Below, piece after piece: positions 35,839-43,638 of a DNA stretch of 64,000 bases. A program made the translations under genes and the position numbers. The stretch spans positions 372,001-436,000 of the forward strand of contig NZ_JMSZ01000032.1 of the NCBI RefSeq assembly GCF_000691225.1. The letters run 5' to 3'. The stretch's first letter is position 1, and each line of letters begins with the position of its first letter. The notes beneath the pieces were generated by a model. That model was not told where the DNA came from. It saw nothing but the letters and a program-made list of their open reading frames with translations, and ran no database searches. This DNA is from Nitrincola lacisaponensis. Its GTDB lineage: Bacteria; Pseudomonadota; Gammaproteobacteria; Pseudomonadales; Balneatricaceae.

Positions 35839-37547
35839 AAGAGCTATCGCACAGTGTGCTGGATGCTGGCTGGGTCGAAGAGACGCGGCGCATGGGTGAG
35901 CAGGAGAAAATAGTTGCTGAAGTCGCCGGGATGGTGACATGGCAGTACGATATTGACAGTCACCATTTGAGTTGGTCATCCGGCGCGGAGTATGTATTGG
36001 GTGGGGAAAAGACGCTGCCGGACTCCATGGAGGATTTCGAGGCTCTGGTTCAGCCGGATGAGTTGTTGGATTTTAAGGAGGTTATTCGCCGAGCCGTCAT
36101 TCGTGGCCATAACTTTTCGGTACAAGTGGGGCTACTGAATGGCAAAGGGCAGCGTGTGCTCATGAGTGGTCGTCTGGACTCGTCGGGTGGCGTGCTTCTG
36201 GGCGTTTTACAGGATATAGCTCTGCTGAATCTGTCCTATTCACAGATACGTGAGGTGGGCCAGGATGAGCTCACTGGTCTGGCAACGCGCAAAGCCTTCT
36301 GTGCATCACTGAAGCGCTGGTCTCCCAGAGTGACATCACACACCTCGGCAACCTTTGTGATGCTGATACAGGTGCAACGCTTGCATCATATCAGTTCGGT
36401 GCTGGACCCGGAGCAGGTGGATCGTTTGCTGGTCAGGGTGGCAGGTTATCTTGATACGATGGTGGCAGAAGATGGTCTTGCCGCCCGGTTTCATGGTGGT
36501 TTGTTTGCGATCTGGGATACGCTGCAGGGTGATGTGGATGCACAGCGGCTGGAGTTGAATCTGCGTGAACGACTGACGTGTCTGGAAGGTGTCTGGGAGA
36601 TTGGCGGTCAGGAAATTCTGTTGTCATTCAAGGTGGGAGTCAGCTATAGCTTTCAGCCAGATTTTGATGAGCAGACTCTGATCAAACAGGCCCAGTTGGC
36701 TTTGTATGCGGTGGTTCCGTCGGAACAAATCAATGTTACGGTTTTTGATGCGCGATTGGCACAGTCACCGCGTTTGCAGTTAAGCCTGGATGCTGAGTTG
36801 AAAAAAGCGGTTGAACATCAGCAGTTCTGCTTGCTGTATCAGCCGCAAATGGATATCCGCGACCAGCAGATTGTGGGGGCGGAAGCGCTGTTGCGATGGC
36901 AGCGTTCGGAAAATGAACTGATTGCGCCGGGTGCGTTCATGAGTACGCTGGAATCTTCGGGGTTGATTCGTCCGCTGGGGGAGTGGATTATGCAGGAGGC
37001 ATTGCGACAGCAGGCGTCCTGGGCGCAACAGGGGGTGTGTTTGCAGATGGGTATCAATGTATCACCGGTGCAGTTGGAGCAGGGGAAGATACTGGATCAG
37101 CTGGAGCGCATGGTGGCTGATGCCGGATGTGATCGCTCATCTGTGTGTATCGAGATTACTGAAAGCCTGGCGATTAAAAAACCTTTGATGGTGGCGAAAA
37201 CCCTGTCTTCTATTCGTGAAGCCGGTTACAAGGTAGCGCTGGACGATTTTGGCATCGGGTTTTCGTCGTTAGAGTATTTGCTGCGCTTCTCGTTTGATAT
37301 TCTGAAAATTGATCGCGCATTTATCTGGAATCTGGCTCAGGGCAGCAAGGAGCAGGCGATCGTCAGGGCGCTGGCACCACTGTGTCAGAGTCTGGGCTTG
37401 AAAACAGTGGCTGAGGGCGTTGAAACCCGGCAACAGTACGATTTGCTGAGCTCGATTGGCGTGGATCAGGTTCAGGGGTATATGTTGTCCAGACCCGTGA
37501 CAGCCGATGCTGTCACGGAGCTGATCAGCGATTTCAGGGGTCTGTAG
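35835..37547 (+). CDS. PAS-GGDEF-EAL protein, probable c-di-GMP phosphodiesterase
   Basis: A 570-residue protein. It has a PAS-like domain (about 30-125, MVTWQYDIDSHHLSW), a GGDEF domain (about 135-290) whose signature is HGGLF instead of GGDEF, and an intact EAL domain (about 320-565). The EAL domain keeps GAEALLRW, the Asn of INVSPVQ, the Glu of EITES, LDDFGIGFSS, LKIDRAF and VAEGVET. The catalytic pattern predicts c-di-GMP hydrolysis and no synthesis. ATG 35835 has GGAGG 7 bases upstream. Lowering c-di-GMP would be expected to trigger LapG-type release of the neighbouring adhesin. A transmembrane segment is not evident. Confidence 0.9.
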   Translation: MKELSHSVLDAGWVEETRRMGEQEKIVAEVAGMVTWQYDIDSHHLSWSSGAEYVLGGEKTLPDSMEDFEALVQPDELLDFKEVIRRAVIRGHNFSVQVGLLNGKGQRVLMSGRLDSSGGVLLGVLQDIALLNLSYSQIREVGQDELTGLATRKAFCASLKRWSPRVTSHTSATFVMLIQVQRLHHISSVLDPEQVDRLLVRVAGYLDTMVAEDGLAARFHGGLFAIWDTLQGDVDAQRLELNLRERLTCLEGVWEIGGQEILLSFKVGVSYSFQPDFDEQTLIKQAQLALYAVVPSEQINVTVFDARLAQSPRLQLSLDAELKKAVEHQQFCLLYQPQMDIRDQQIVGAEALLRWQRSENELIAPGAFMSTLESSGLIRPLGEWIMQEALRQQASWAQQGVCLQMGINVSPVQLEQGKILDQLERMVADAGCDRSSVCIEITESLAIKKPLMVAKTLSSIREAGYKVALDDFGIGFSSLEYLLRFSFDILKIDRAFIWNLAQGSKEQAIVRALAPLCQSLGLKTVAEGVETRQQYDLLSSIGVDQVQGYMLSRPVTADAVTELISDFRGL

Positions 37548-37558
37548 CGACCCCTGAA
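37533..37558. terminator. Hairpin between convergent genes
   Basis: A perfect 10-bp stem TTCAGGGGTC / GACCCCTGAA with a 6-base loop, spanning the stop codon of the PAS-GGDEF-EAL gene and ending 5 bases before the DAHP synthase stop. No T-run follows on either strand, so it may act as an mRNA 3' end stabiliser or a weak terminator. Confidence 0.5.
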
Positions 37559-37563
37559 GGGTA

Positions 37564-38631
37564 TTACCGCTTTGGCAGAACGTCTTTCAGTTTTGCATGG
37601 ATACCGCGCAGGCAGTCTTCGGTGGTTTTCCAGTCGATGCAGGCATCGGTCACGGATACACCGTATTTCAAGTCGCAGAGGTTAGCCGGGATGGACTGAT
37701 TACCCCATTCCAGGTTGGATTCGATCATCAAGCCGATGATGGATTGATTGCCTTCCAGAATCTGGTTGGCAGCGTTCTCCGCGACCAGTGGCTGCAGTGC
37801 CGGGTCTTTGCTGGAGTTGGCGTGGCTGCAGTCGATCATGATGTTGTTGCTGAGCTTGGCCTTGTCCAGTTCCTGCTCACACAGGCGTACGCTGACGGAA
37901 TCGTAGTTGGGTTTGCCATTGCCGCCACGCAATACTACATGACCGTAGGCGTTGCCGCGTGTCTTGACGATGGCAACCTGGCCATCTTCGTCAATGCCGA
38001 GGAAATTGTGCGGGTGGCAAACTGACTGCATGGCGTTAATGGCCACGGTGAGGCCGCCATCGGTGCCGTTTTTGAATCCGACAGCACACGACAGGCCGGA
38101 TGACATTTCCCGGTGTGTTTGTGATTCGGTGGTACGCGCACCAATCGCTGACCAGCTGATCAGATCCTGCATATACTGGGGTGAGATGGGGTCCAGTGCT
38201 TCGGTCGCCAGCGGCAGACCCATGTCAGACAGGTCGATCAGCAGCTTGCGGCCAATCTTGAGACCTTCTTCGATCTCAAACGAATCATTCATACGCGGGT
38301 CGTTAATCAAGCCTTTCCAACCCACTGTTGTACGCGGTTTTTCAAAATAGACACGCATGACCAGATAGAGCGAATCTTTAACTTCTTCTGCTAAGGCTTT
38401 GAGACGACGGCCATATTCCAGTGCTGCTTCAGGGTCGTGAATGGAACAGGGGCCGATGACAACCATCAAACGTTTATCTTTGCGGTCAAGGATATCCTTG
38501 ACGACTTGACGCTCACGGATCACGGTTTCAATGGCCTCTTCACTCAGCGGCAACTGGGCTTTAAGCTCACGTGGTGTGATGATGGGTTTGATTGATTCAA
38601 TGTGCAGGTCTTCTAAGCGTGTATCGGTCAT
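37564..38631 (-). CDS. 3-deoxy-7-phosphoheptulonate (DAHP) synthase, type I
   Basis: First step of the shikimate pathway: PEP + erythrose-4-P gives DAHP. The 355-residue protein has VVIGPCSIHDPEAALEYG, RVYFEKPRTTVGWKGLINDP, GARTTESQTHREMSSGLSC and IMIDCSHANSSKDP, typical of AroF/AroG/AroH. I chose ATG 38631 (AGGA 9 bases upstream), which gives the usual length; the open frame continues upstream to 38745 without a ribosome site. Which amino acid inhibits it cannot be told by eye, so no symbol is given. Confidence 0.95.
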   Translation of the reverse strand: MTDTRLEDLHIESIKPIITPRELKAQLPLSEEAIETVIRERQVVKDILDRKDKRLMVVIGPCSIHDPEAALEYGRRLKALAEEVKDSLYLVMRVYFEKPRTTVGWKGLINDPRMNDSFEIEEGLKIGRKLLIDLSDMGLPLATEALDPISPQYMQDLISWSAIGARTTESQTHREMSSGLSCAVGFKNGTDGGLTVAINAMQSVCHPHNFLGIDEDGQVAIVKTRGNAYGHVVLRGGNGKPNYDSVSVRLCEQELDKAKLSNNIMIDCSHANSSKDPALQPLVAENAANQILEGNQSIIGLMIESNLEWGNQSIPANLCDLKYGVSVTDACIDWKTTEDCLRGIHAKLKDVLPKR

Positions 38632-38711
38632 CTCGTTTTTTCCTGAAAGCAGATAGATTCGTGGGGGTATTTTTACCATATCCCTGCACGGCTTATAAGG
38701 GGAAACGGGTA

Positions 38712-38717
38712 TAATAT
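38712..38717 (+). promoter_or_regulatory. Probable -10 box for dsbD
   Basis: A perfect TATAAT lies 74 bases before the dsbD start in the divergent gap between the DAHP synthase gene and dsbD. The -35 region is poor, so this may need an activator. Confidence 0.45.
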
Positions 38718-38791
38718 CGACTATTGGAACAATAGGGCGGCTCAATGGTCTGATTCAGCAGACTGAAGCGCAAGTAAAGTAAGGATTCATT

Positions 38792-40645
38792 GTGTTGAAA
38801 CGTGTATTGACAGGGTTGCTGCTGGTGCTGTGTTGGCTACCGGGTCTGGCGGTGGCTCAATTTTCGATTTGGGGTGGCTCAAATAAGGCCCAGGGACCAG
38901 TACCGGTTGAAGAGGCGTTTCAGTTTTACACTCAGGTTCAGGAACCGGGTGTCTACAAGCTGAACTGGACCATCCGCGATGATTACTACCTGTATCGCGA
39001 CCACCTTAAAGTAGAAGTCAGTGACGGTGTTGAGTTGGTTGAGCTGTGGCGTCAACCGGGCACGCCGAAGCAGGATCAGCTGTTTGGTCTGGTCGATATC
39101 TGGCAGCAGCAGGCGGTTGCTGCGCTGTTGGTCGGTGCGGAAGGAGAGGGTGCCAGCGAGGCTGGTCTAACCGTGACCTATCAGGGTTGTTGGGAAGGTG
39201 GTATCTGTTACCCGCCCGTTACAGAAACCATTCCATTGGCATCCCTGCCACTTGCTGCCGGTTTAAGCTGGCCTGAGGGTATGCCGCCTGAGGTTGCAAC
39301 TGTATCCGATGCGGCGGGCAGTTCAGACTTTGTCAGCGAGCATGGCCGTTTCACTCAGATGCTGAGTGGCAGCAGCCTGCCACTGATACTGGGTGCATTC
39401 TTTGTGGCCGGTTTGGCGTTGTCCCTGACTCCCTGTGTATTTCCGATGATTCCGATCCTGTCGAGCATTATTGCCGGGCAGCAGGGCCGGGTGTCGACGC
39501 GGCGGGCACTGGGTTTGTCGAGTGTGTATGTATTGGCGATGGCGCTGACCTATACGCTGGCGGGCGTGCTGGCCGGTTTGTTTGGTGCCAATCTGCAGGC
39601 CAGCTTCCAGAACCCCTGGATCATTTCGGCCTTTACGCTGGTGTTTGTGCTGCTGGCGCTGTCGATGTTTGGCTTTTATGAGTTGCAACTGCCCTCGGGA
39701 TTGCAGAATCGACTCAATCAGGTCAGTCGGAGTCAAAAAGGCGGACAGCTGACCGGTGTGGCGGTGATGGGATTTCTGTCAGCACTGATTGTCGGGCCTT
39801 GCATGGCGGCACCCTTGGCGGGCGCGTTGATCTATATTGGTCAGACAGGTGACCCCTTGCTGGGTGGTGCAGCACTGTTTTCCATGTCACTGGGGATGGG
39901 GGTGCCACTGCTACTGGTCGGTACCTCGGCAGGCAAGCTGCTGCCACATGCCGGTGGCTGGATGAAGGCGATCAAGGCCGGATTCGGTGTGTTGCTGTTG
40001 CTGCTGGCCGTGTGGATGCTGGATCGTATTGTGCCGGTACAGGTGACCATGACGCTGACGGCAGTTATTTTGCTGGTGACAGCGGTCTATCTCAGTGCAC
40101 TGGATCGTTTGCCTTCGCCGATCAGCGGTTGGCATCGCTTCTGGAAGGGAGTGGGGCTGGTGTTGCTGGTGTATGGTGTCGCCTTGCTGCTGGGCGTGCT
40201 TTCGGGCGGTCGCAGCCTGGTGTACCCCTTGCAGGGTATGGGGTTGGGCGCTGGTACGGTGGGTGCTGCGTCAGGCTCAACGCTGGTGTTTGATCAAACC
40301 GTTACCTCTCTGGATGCACTGGAGCCTCTGCTGGCGGAGGCCAAGGCCGCACAGCAGCCAGTGATGCTGGATTTTTATGCTGACTGGTGTGTCACCTGTG
40401 CCGAGATGGAGTTTGTCACCTTTGCGGATGCCGAGGTGCAGGAGAGTTTGTCCGGATTCATGAAGATCAAGGTGGATGTGACCCGTAATGACAGCGATTC
40501 ACGTGCATTAAACCAGCGCTATCAGGTCTTTGGCCCACCGGCACTGGTGTTTTTTGATCAGCAGGGTGAAGAGCGTCGTGACCTCGCGGTGCATGGTGTG
40601 ATTGCACCGCAGCCCTTATTAACTCAGATCGGGCGGTTACGTTAA
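38792..40645 (+). CDS. dsbD: Thiol:disulfide interchange protein DsbD
   Basis: Carries electrons from cytoplasmic thioredoxin to periplasmic DsbC and cytochrome c maturation. It has 617 residues: signal peptide (MLKRVLTGLLLVLCWLPGLA), an N-terminal domain with the Cys pair of GCWEGGICYPP, eight membrane segments (about 200-470) with SLTPCVFPMIP and VGPCMAAPLAGA holding the two core Cys, and a C-terminal thioredoxin domain with FYADWCVTCAEME (CVTC). All six redox Cys are present. The start is GTG 38792 with AAGGA 6 bases upstream. Confidence 0.96.
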   Translation: MLKRVLTGLLLVLCWLPGLAVAQFSIWGGSNKAQGPVPVEEAFQFYTQVQEPGVYKLNWTIRDDYYLYRDHLKVEVSDGVELVELWRQPGTPKQDQLFGLVDIWQQQAVAALLVGAEGEGASEAGLTVTYQGCWEGGICYPPVTETIPLASLPLAAGLSWPEGMPPEVATVSDAAGSSDFVSEHGRFTQMLSGSSLPLILGAFFVAGLALSLTPCVFPMIPILSSIIAGQQGRVSTRRALGLSSVYVLAMALTYTLAGVLAGLFGANLQASFQNPWIISAFTLVFVLLALSMFGFYELQLPSGLQNRLNQVSRSQKGGQLTGVAVMGFLSALIVGPCMAAPLAGALIYIGQTGDPLLGGAALFSMSLGMGVPLLLVGTSAGKLLPHAGGWMKAIKAGFGVLLLLLAVWMLDRIVPVQVTMTLTAVILLVTAVYLSALDRLPSPISGWHRFWKGVGLVLLVYGVALLLGVLSGGRSLVYPLQGMGLGAGTVGAASGSTLVFDQTVTSLDALEPLLAEAKAAQQPVMLDFYADWCVTCAEMEFVTFADAEVQESLSGFMKIKVDVTRNDSDSRALNQRYQVFGPPALVFFDQQGEERRDLAVHGVIAPQPLLTQIGRLR

Positions 40646-40651
40646 CCCGGT

Positions 40652-41197
40652 TCAGGCAATAAAGGTGCGGTTGACGTAGCGGAAGACGTGAGTGTTCGCG
40701 CGACGCAGCCACTCAAATGCGACCATTTCACGGGCGACCAGCGTGATACCGGCCTGACGCATGCGTTCAATGGCCAGGTGTTTGTTGTGTGGGTCACGAG
40801 AGCCGATACAGTCTTCGACAACGAATACATGGATACCGGCTTCTTTCATTTCCAGCGCTGTTTGCATGACACAAACATGGGCTTCGGTGCCGATGATGAC
40901 GACTTGCGGGTAGTGCTTGTCCAGCAGGGTGGTGCGGCAGCCATCATCTGAAAGGCAGGAAAAATAGGTCTTTTCCATAAACGCATCATCACGCAGCAGT
41001 GAACGAATCGGCTCAACTGTTGGTCCCAGCCCTTTGGGATACTGTTCCGATACCAGAATCGGGACGTCCAGGGTGCTGGCGACCTGTGTCATCCATCGGC
41101 AGTTCTGCAGTAGCTTCTCTCCGTCATGGATGGCTGGCATCAGCTTTTCCTGCAGGTCTACCACTAGCAGGCGGGATAGTTTTCGATCAATCAGCAT
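40652..41197 (-). CDS. Cysteine hydrolase, isochorismatase-like family
   Basis: A 181-residue protein of the ISOC/YcaC type. The catalytic triad is visible: Asp in LLVVDLQEKL, Lys in FMEKTYFSC, and Cys in IIGTEAHVCVMQTAL. The GTEAHVC motif is typical of the ISOC1/2-like branch, whose substrates are mostly unknown. I chose ATG 41197, which has GGGAG 7 bases upstream and overlaps the previous gene by 11 bases. It is the last gene of a three-gene minus-strand operon. Confidence 0.9.
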   Translation of the reverse strand: MLIDRKLSRLLVVDLQEKLMPAIHDGEKLLQNCRWMTQVASTLDVPILVSEQYPKGLGPTVEPIRSLLRDDAFMEKTYFSCLSDDGCRTTLLDKHYPQVVIIGTEAHVCVMQTALEMKEAGIHVFVVEDCIGSRDPHNKHLAIERMRQAGITLVAREMVAFEWLRRANTHVFRYVNRTFIA

Positions 41198-42290
41198 CGG
41201 TCTGCTCCCATTCACGAATCAGTTGGCGTGCCAGCTGCATGGCTTCGCTGCGGTTGGTGGGAATGACGCCTTGCGGGCCGCGTTGACACCATCCTGTGCA
41301 ATAGACTCCGGGTTCAATCTTGCCGTTTTGGTGTGCGAAACGGCCCGCGATTTCATCATAAGGTACACCGTCGATAGCCGGTGTGCGATAGCCGATGGCC
41401 GTTACCAGTGTATCGAGTGGTAGAGTCCAGGAATGCTGGCTGCGACTGTCACGAATACTGAGTGCTTCAAGCTGTGTGTGGCCTTGTGCCGCAACTGGCG
41501 TGCTATAGAAGTGAAAATGAATTTGAATTGAGGCCTGCTGGTTTACCGGGGTTTCGGCATACTGCTGCAATTGGTTGAGTACTTTCTGTTGCGAGGGTGG
41601 CAAGGCTTGTCGATCAATACTCTCCAGCGCTTCGCGCGAAACCTGAACGTTGGCTTGTGCCAGTGCTCCCAGCTCGGTCAGCTCTGGCAAGGTAAAGCTG
41701 GCATCTGCAGGGCCACGGCGCCCCAGAATATGGATTTCACGCACAGGACTCTGTGCCAGATGGTTTCTGACAGCATCTGATAAATCACTCTGCTGATGCT
41801 CTGCAGGTGTTTTGGCGAGCATACGGGCGATATCCAGTGCGACATTGCCGTTGCCAATAATACCGACTCTTTCGCCCAGGTGAGGGCGCAGATTTGCCGC
41901 TTCCGGGTGCTGATTGTACCAGCGGGTGAAAGCGCCTGAACCATAGATCCCGGTGAGCTTCTCTCCGGGAATGCCCAGTTGCCGGTCTTCATTGGCACCT
42001 GTTGCCAGAATCACCCGATGGTAGCGGGCTTTCAGTTCATCGTAGTGGATATCCCGTCCCAACTCGGTATTGCAGATCAATTTGACCTGATCACGATCCA
42101 GCGTCCGTTGCAGCTGCTCGGTCACCTTGCGGGTGTGCAGATGGTCGGGCGCTACACCACTCACAGCCAGTCCGAACGGGTGGGGCAGCCGCTCATAGAG
42201 ATCAATCTGAACATCGGGTAGCTTCAGTGCAAGTATCTCGGCCAGAAAGCATCCGGCCGGGCCGCTACCGATAATGGCTACCTGTTTCAT
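41187..42290 (-). CDS. Ferredoxin--NADP+ reductase-like flavoprotein (FprA/adrenodoxin reductase type)
   Basis: A 367-residue FAD/NADP protein. It has an N-terminal FAD motif AIIGSGPAGCFLAE, then YERLPHPFGLAVSGVAPDH, ATGANEDRQLGIPGE, an NADP motif VGIIGNGNVALDIARML, LGRRGPADASFTLPEL, and a closing GWCQRGPQGVIPTNRSEA. This is the order in adrenodoxin reductase and mycobacterial FprA, though at the short end of the family. It would pass electrons between NADPH and a ferredoxin; no ferredoxin gene is adjacent. It overlaps the GST gene by 4 bases. Confidence 0.9.
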   Translation of the reverse strand: MKQVAIIGSGPAGCFLAEILALKLPDVQIDLYERLPHPFGLAVSGVAPDHLHTRKVTEQLQRTLDRDQVKLICNTELGRDIHYDELKARYHRVILATGANEDRQLGIPGEKLTGIYGSGAFTRWYNQHPEAANLRPHLGERVGIIGNGNVALDIARMLAKTPAEHQQSDLSDAVRNHLAQSPVREIHILGRRGPADASFTLPELTELGALAQANVQVSREALESIDRQALPPSQQKVLNQLQQYAETPVNQQASIQIHFHFYSTPVAAQGHTQLEALSIRDSRSQHSWTLPLDTLVTAIGYRTPAIDGVPYDEIAGRFAHQNGKIEPGVYCTGWCQRGPQGVIPTNRSEAMQLARQLIREWEQTDAD

Positions 42291-42901
42291 GGAACCTGCA
42301 TACCCCGATCCACGAAGGGCAGGTCAGCCATCTGTTCCATCCAGACGCTGACTGCCGGAAAGGCATTCTTGTCAACACCCTGCCATTCGTAACGTGTGGC
42401 CCAGGGGTAGATGGCGAAGTCTGCAATGCTCAGTTCATCGCAGACGAAACGGCGGCTACTCAGTTGTGTGTTCAGTACTCCCCAGAGACGTTGCGCTTCC
42501 TGGGTATAGCGTTCAATCGCATAGGGGACTTTTTCAGCTGCAAAACGGTTGAAATGGTGGGCCTGTCCCAGAAACGGACCAAAGCCGCCCATTTGCCACA
42601 TTAGCCACTGCAGCACCTCATAGCGTTCAGCGCCTTCGGTGGGGAGGAACTCTCCGGTTTTGTCTGCCAGATAGATCAGAATGGCACCACTTTCAAACAG
42701 CTGAATCGGCGCACCACCCGGACCGTCCGGGTCAACAATGGCGGGGATTTTGTTGTTTGGGCTGATTTTCAGAAAATCGGCATCAAACTGGGCATTATTG
42801 AGAATGTCGATGGGGTGAACAGAGTAGTGCAACCGGCAGGCTTCAAGCATGATGGAAACTTTCCGGCCATTGGGCGTGCCCCAAGTGTAGAGATCAATCA
42901 T
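42287..42901 (-). CDS. Glutathione S-transferase (Nu-class, YfcG-like)
   Basis: A 204-residue GST. The thioredoxin-like N-terminal domain reads LYTWGTPNGRKVSIMLEA, with the Thr/Asn pair after the first strand used by YfcG-type enzymes in place of Tyr or Ser. ISPNNKIPAIVDPDGPGG and QLFESGAILIYLADKTG follow, then an all-helical C-terminal domain with ELSIADFAIYPW. Likely a disulfide reductase using glutathione. First gene of the operon with the flavoprotein and the hydrolase. Confidence 0.93.
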   Translation of the reverse strand: MIDLYTWGTPNGRKVSIMLEACRLHYSVHPIDILNNAQFDADFLKISPNNKIPAIVDPDGPGGAPIQLFESGAILIYLADKTGEFLPTEGAERYEVLQWLMWQMGGFGPFLGQAHHFNRFAAEKVPYAIERYTQEAQRLWGVLNTQLSSRRFVCDELSIADFAIYPWATRYEWQGVDKNAFPAVSVWMEQMADLPFVDRGMQVP

Positions 42902-43006
42902 CCCACGCTCCGTAAGGTTTTTGTTATCGGGCTTTTCATTACCCGTGTGAGCATATAAGCTTGAATCAGATCAGCAGGATAATCCAACTTGTGTTGCGGA
43001 GAAAGT

Positions 43007-43636
43007 GTGGTTCTGACTTTATTCATTGTATTGACGGTCTTGTTGACGGTGTTATCGATCGTGCTAACGCTGCGTCTGAACCGTTTGAACCAGCGCTATA
43101 CCGAGTTCCGTGACTGGGCTGAGAGCGAGATCGAACGGGTGAATCGCTGTGATTCGGAAACCGGCGCCCTCAAGTTGTCTGCCTTCGCGGAGCAACTGGA
43201 TAATGAGTGTCGTCGCGCCGTACGTGAATTCACACCTTTGACGCTGATGTGTCTTGATATACGCATGACGGATGGTAGTGGTTTACCGGCTGAAGCCATG
43301 CGGGAGATGGTTGCCATCCTGAAACACCAGCTTTCCCGGCCGGGTGATCAGCTCGGACGTTATGCCGAGCAACAGTTGGGATTGCTGTTACCCTCGACCA
43401 ATGAACATGCCGGCAGTTTTGCGGAGCGCTGCCATCAGGCGTTGCAGCAACATTTTGAATCCATTCCGGTACAGTTGACTCTTGCCGCTTGTACCTTTCA
43501 GCCCAGTGCTTCGCTGAATGGCGTCATGGCACAGCAACTGGTGGATGAAACCCTGGTGCATGCGCTGCATGAAGCTCCTGGGCAGGTGCTGTTTCATGCC
43601 GAGTACAGCCACGATTTTAATCCGACCTACGCCTGA
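43007..43636 (+). CDS. Membrane-anchored degenerate GGDEF-domain protein
   Basis: A 209-residue protein: one N-terminal membrane helix (VVLTLFIVLTVLLTVLSIVL), a short coiled linker, then a GGDEF-like fold (DSETGALKLSAFAEQL aligns with the usual DxLTGLxNRxxF; LMCLDIRMTDG with the metal-binding strand). The signature GRxGGDEFxxLLP reads GRYAEQQLGLLLP, so cyclase activity is not expected. I chose GTG 43007 (GGAG, spacer 5); a TTG at 42989 is in frame. It ends 2 bp before tmcA and is probably cotranscribed with it; the reason for that pairing is unknown. Confidence 0.75.
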   Translation: MVLTLFIVLTVLLTVLSIVLTLRLNRLNQRYTEFRDWAESEIERVNRCDSETGALKLSAFAEQLDNECRRAVREFTPLTLMCLDIRMTDGSGLPAEAMREMVAILKHQLSRPGDQLGRYAEQQLGLLLPSTNEHAGSFAERCHQALQQHFESIPVQLTLAACTFQPSASLNGVMAQQLVDETLVHALHEAPGQVLFHAEYSHDFNPTYA

Positions 43637-43638
43637 GT

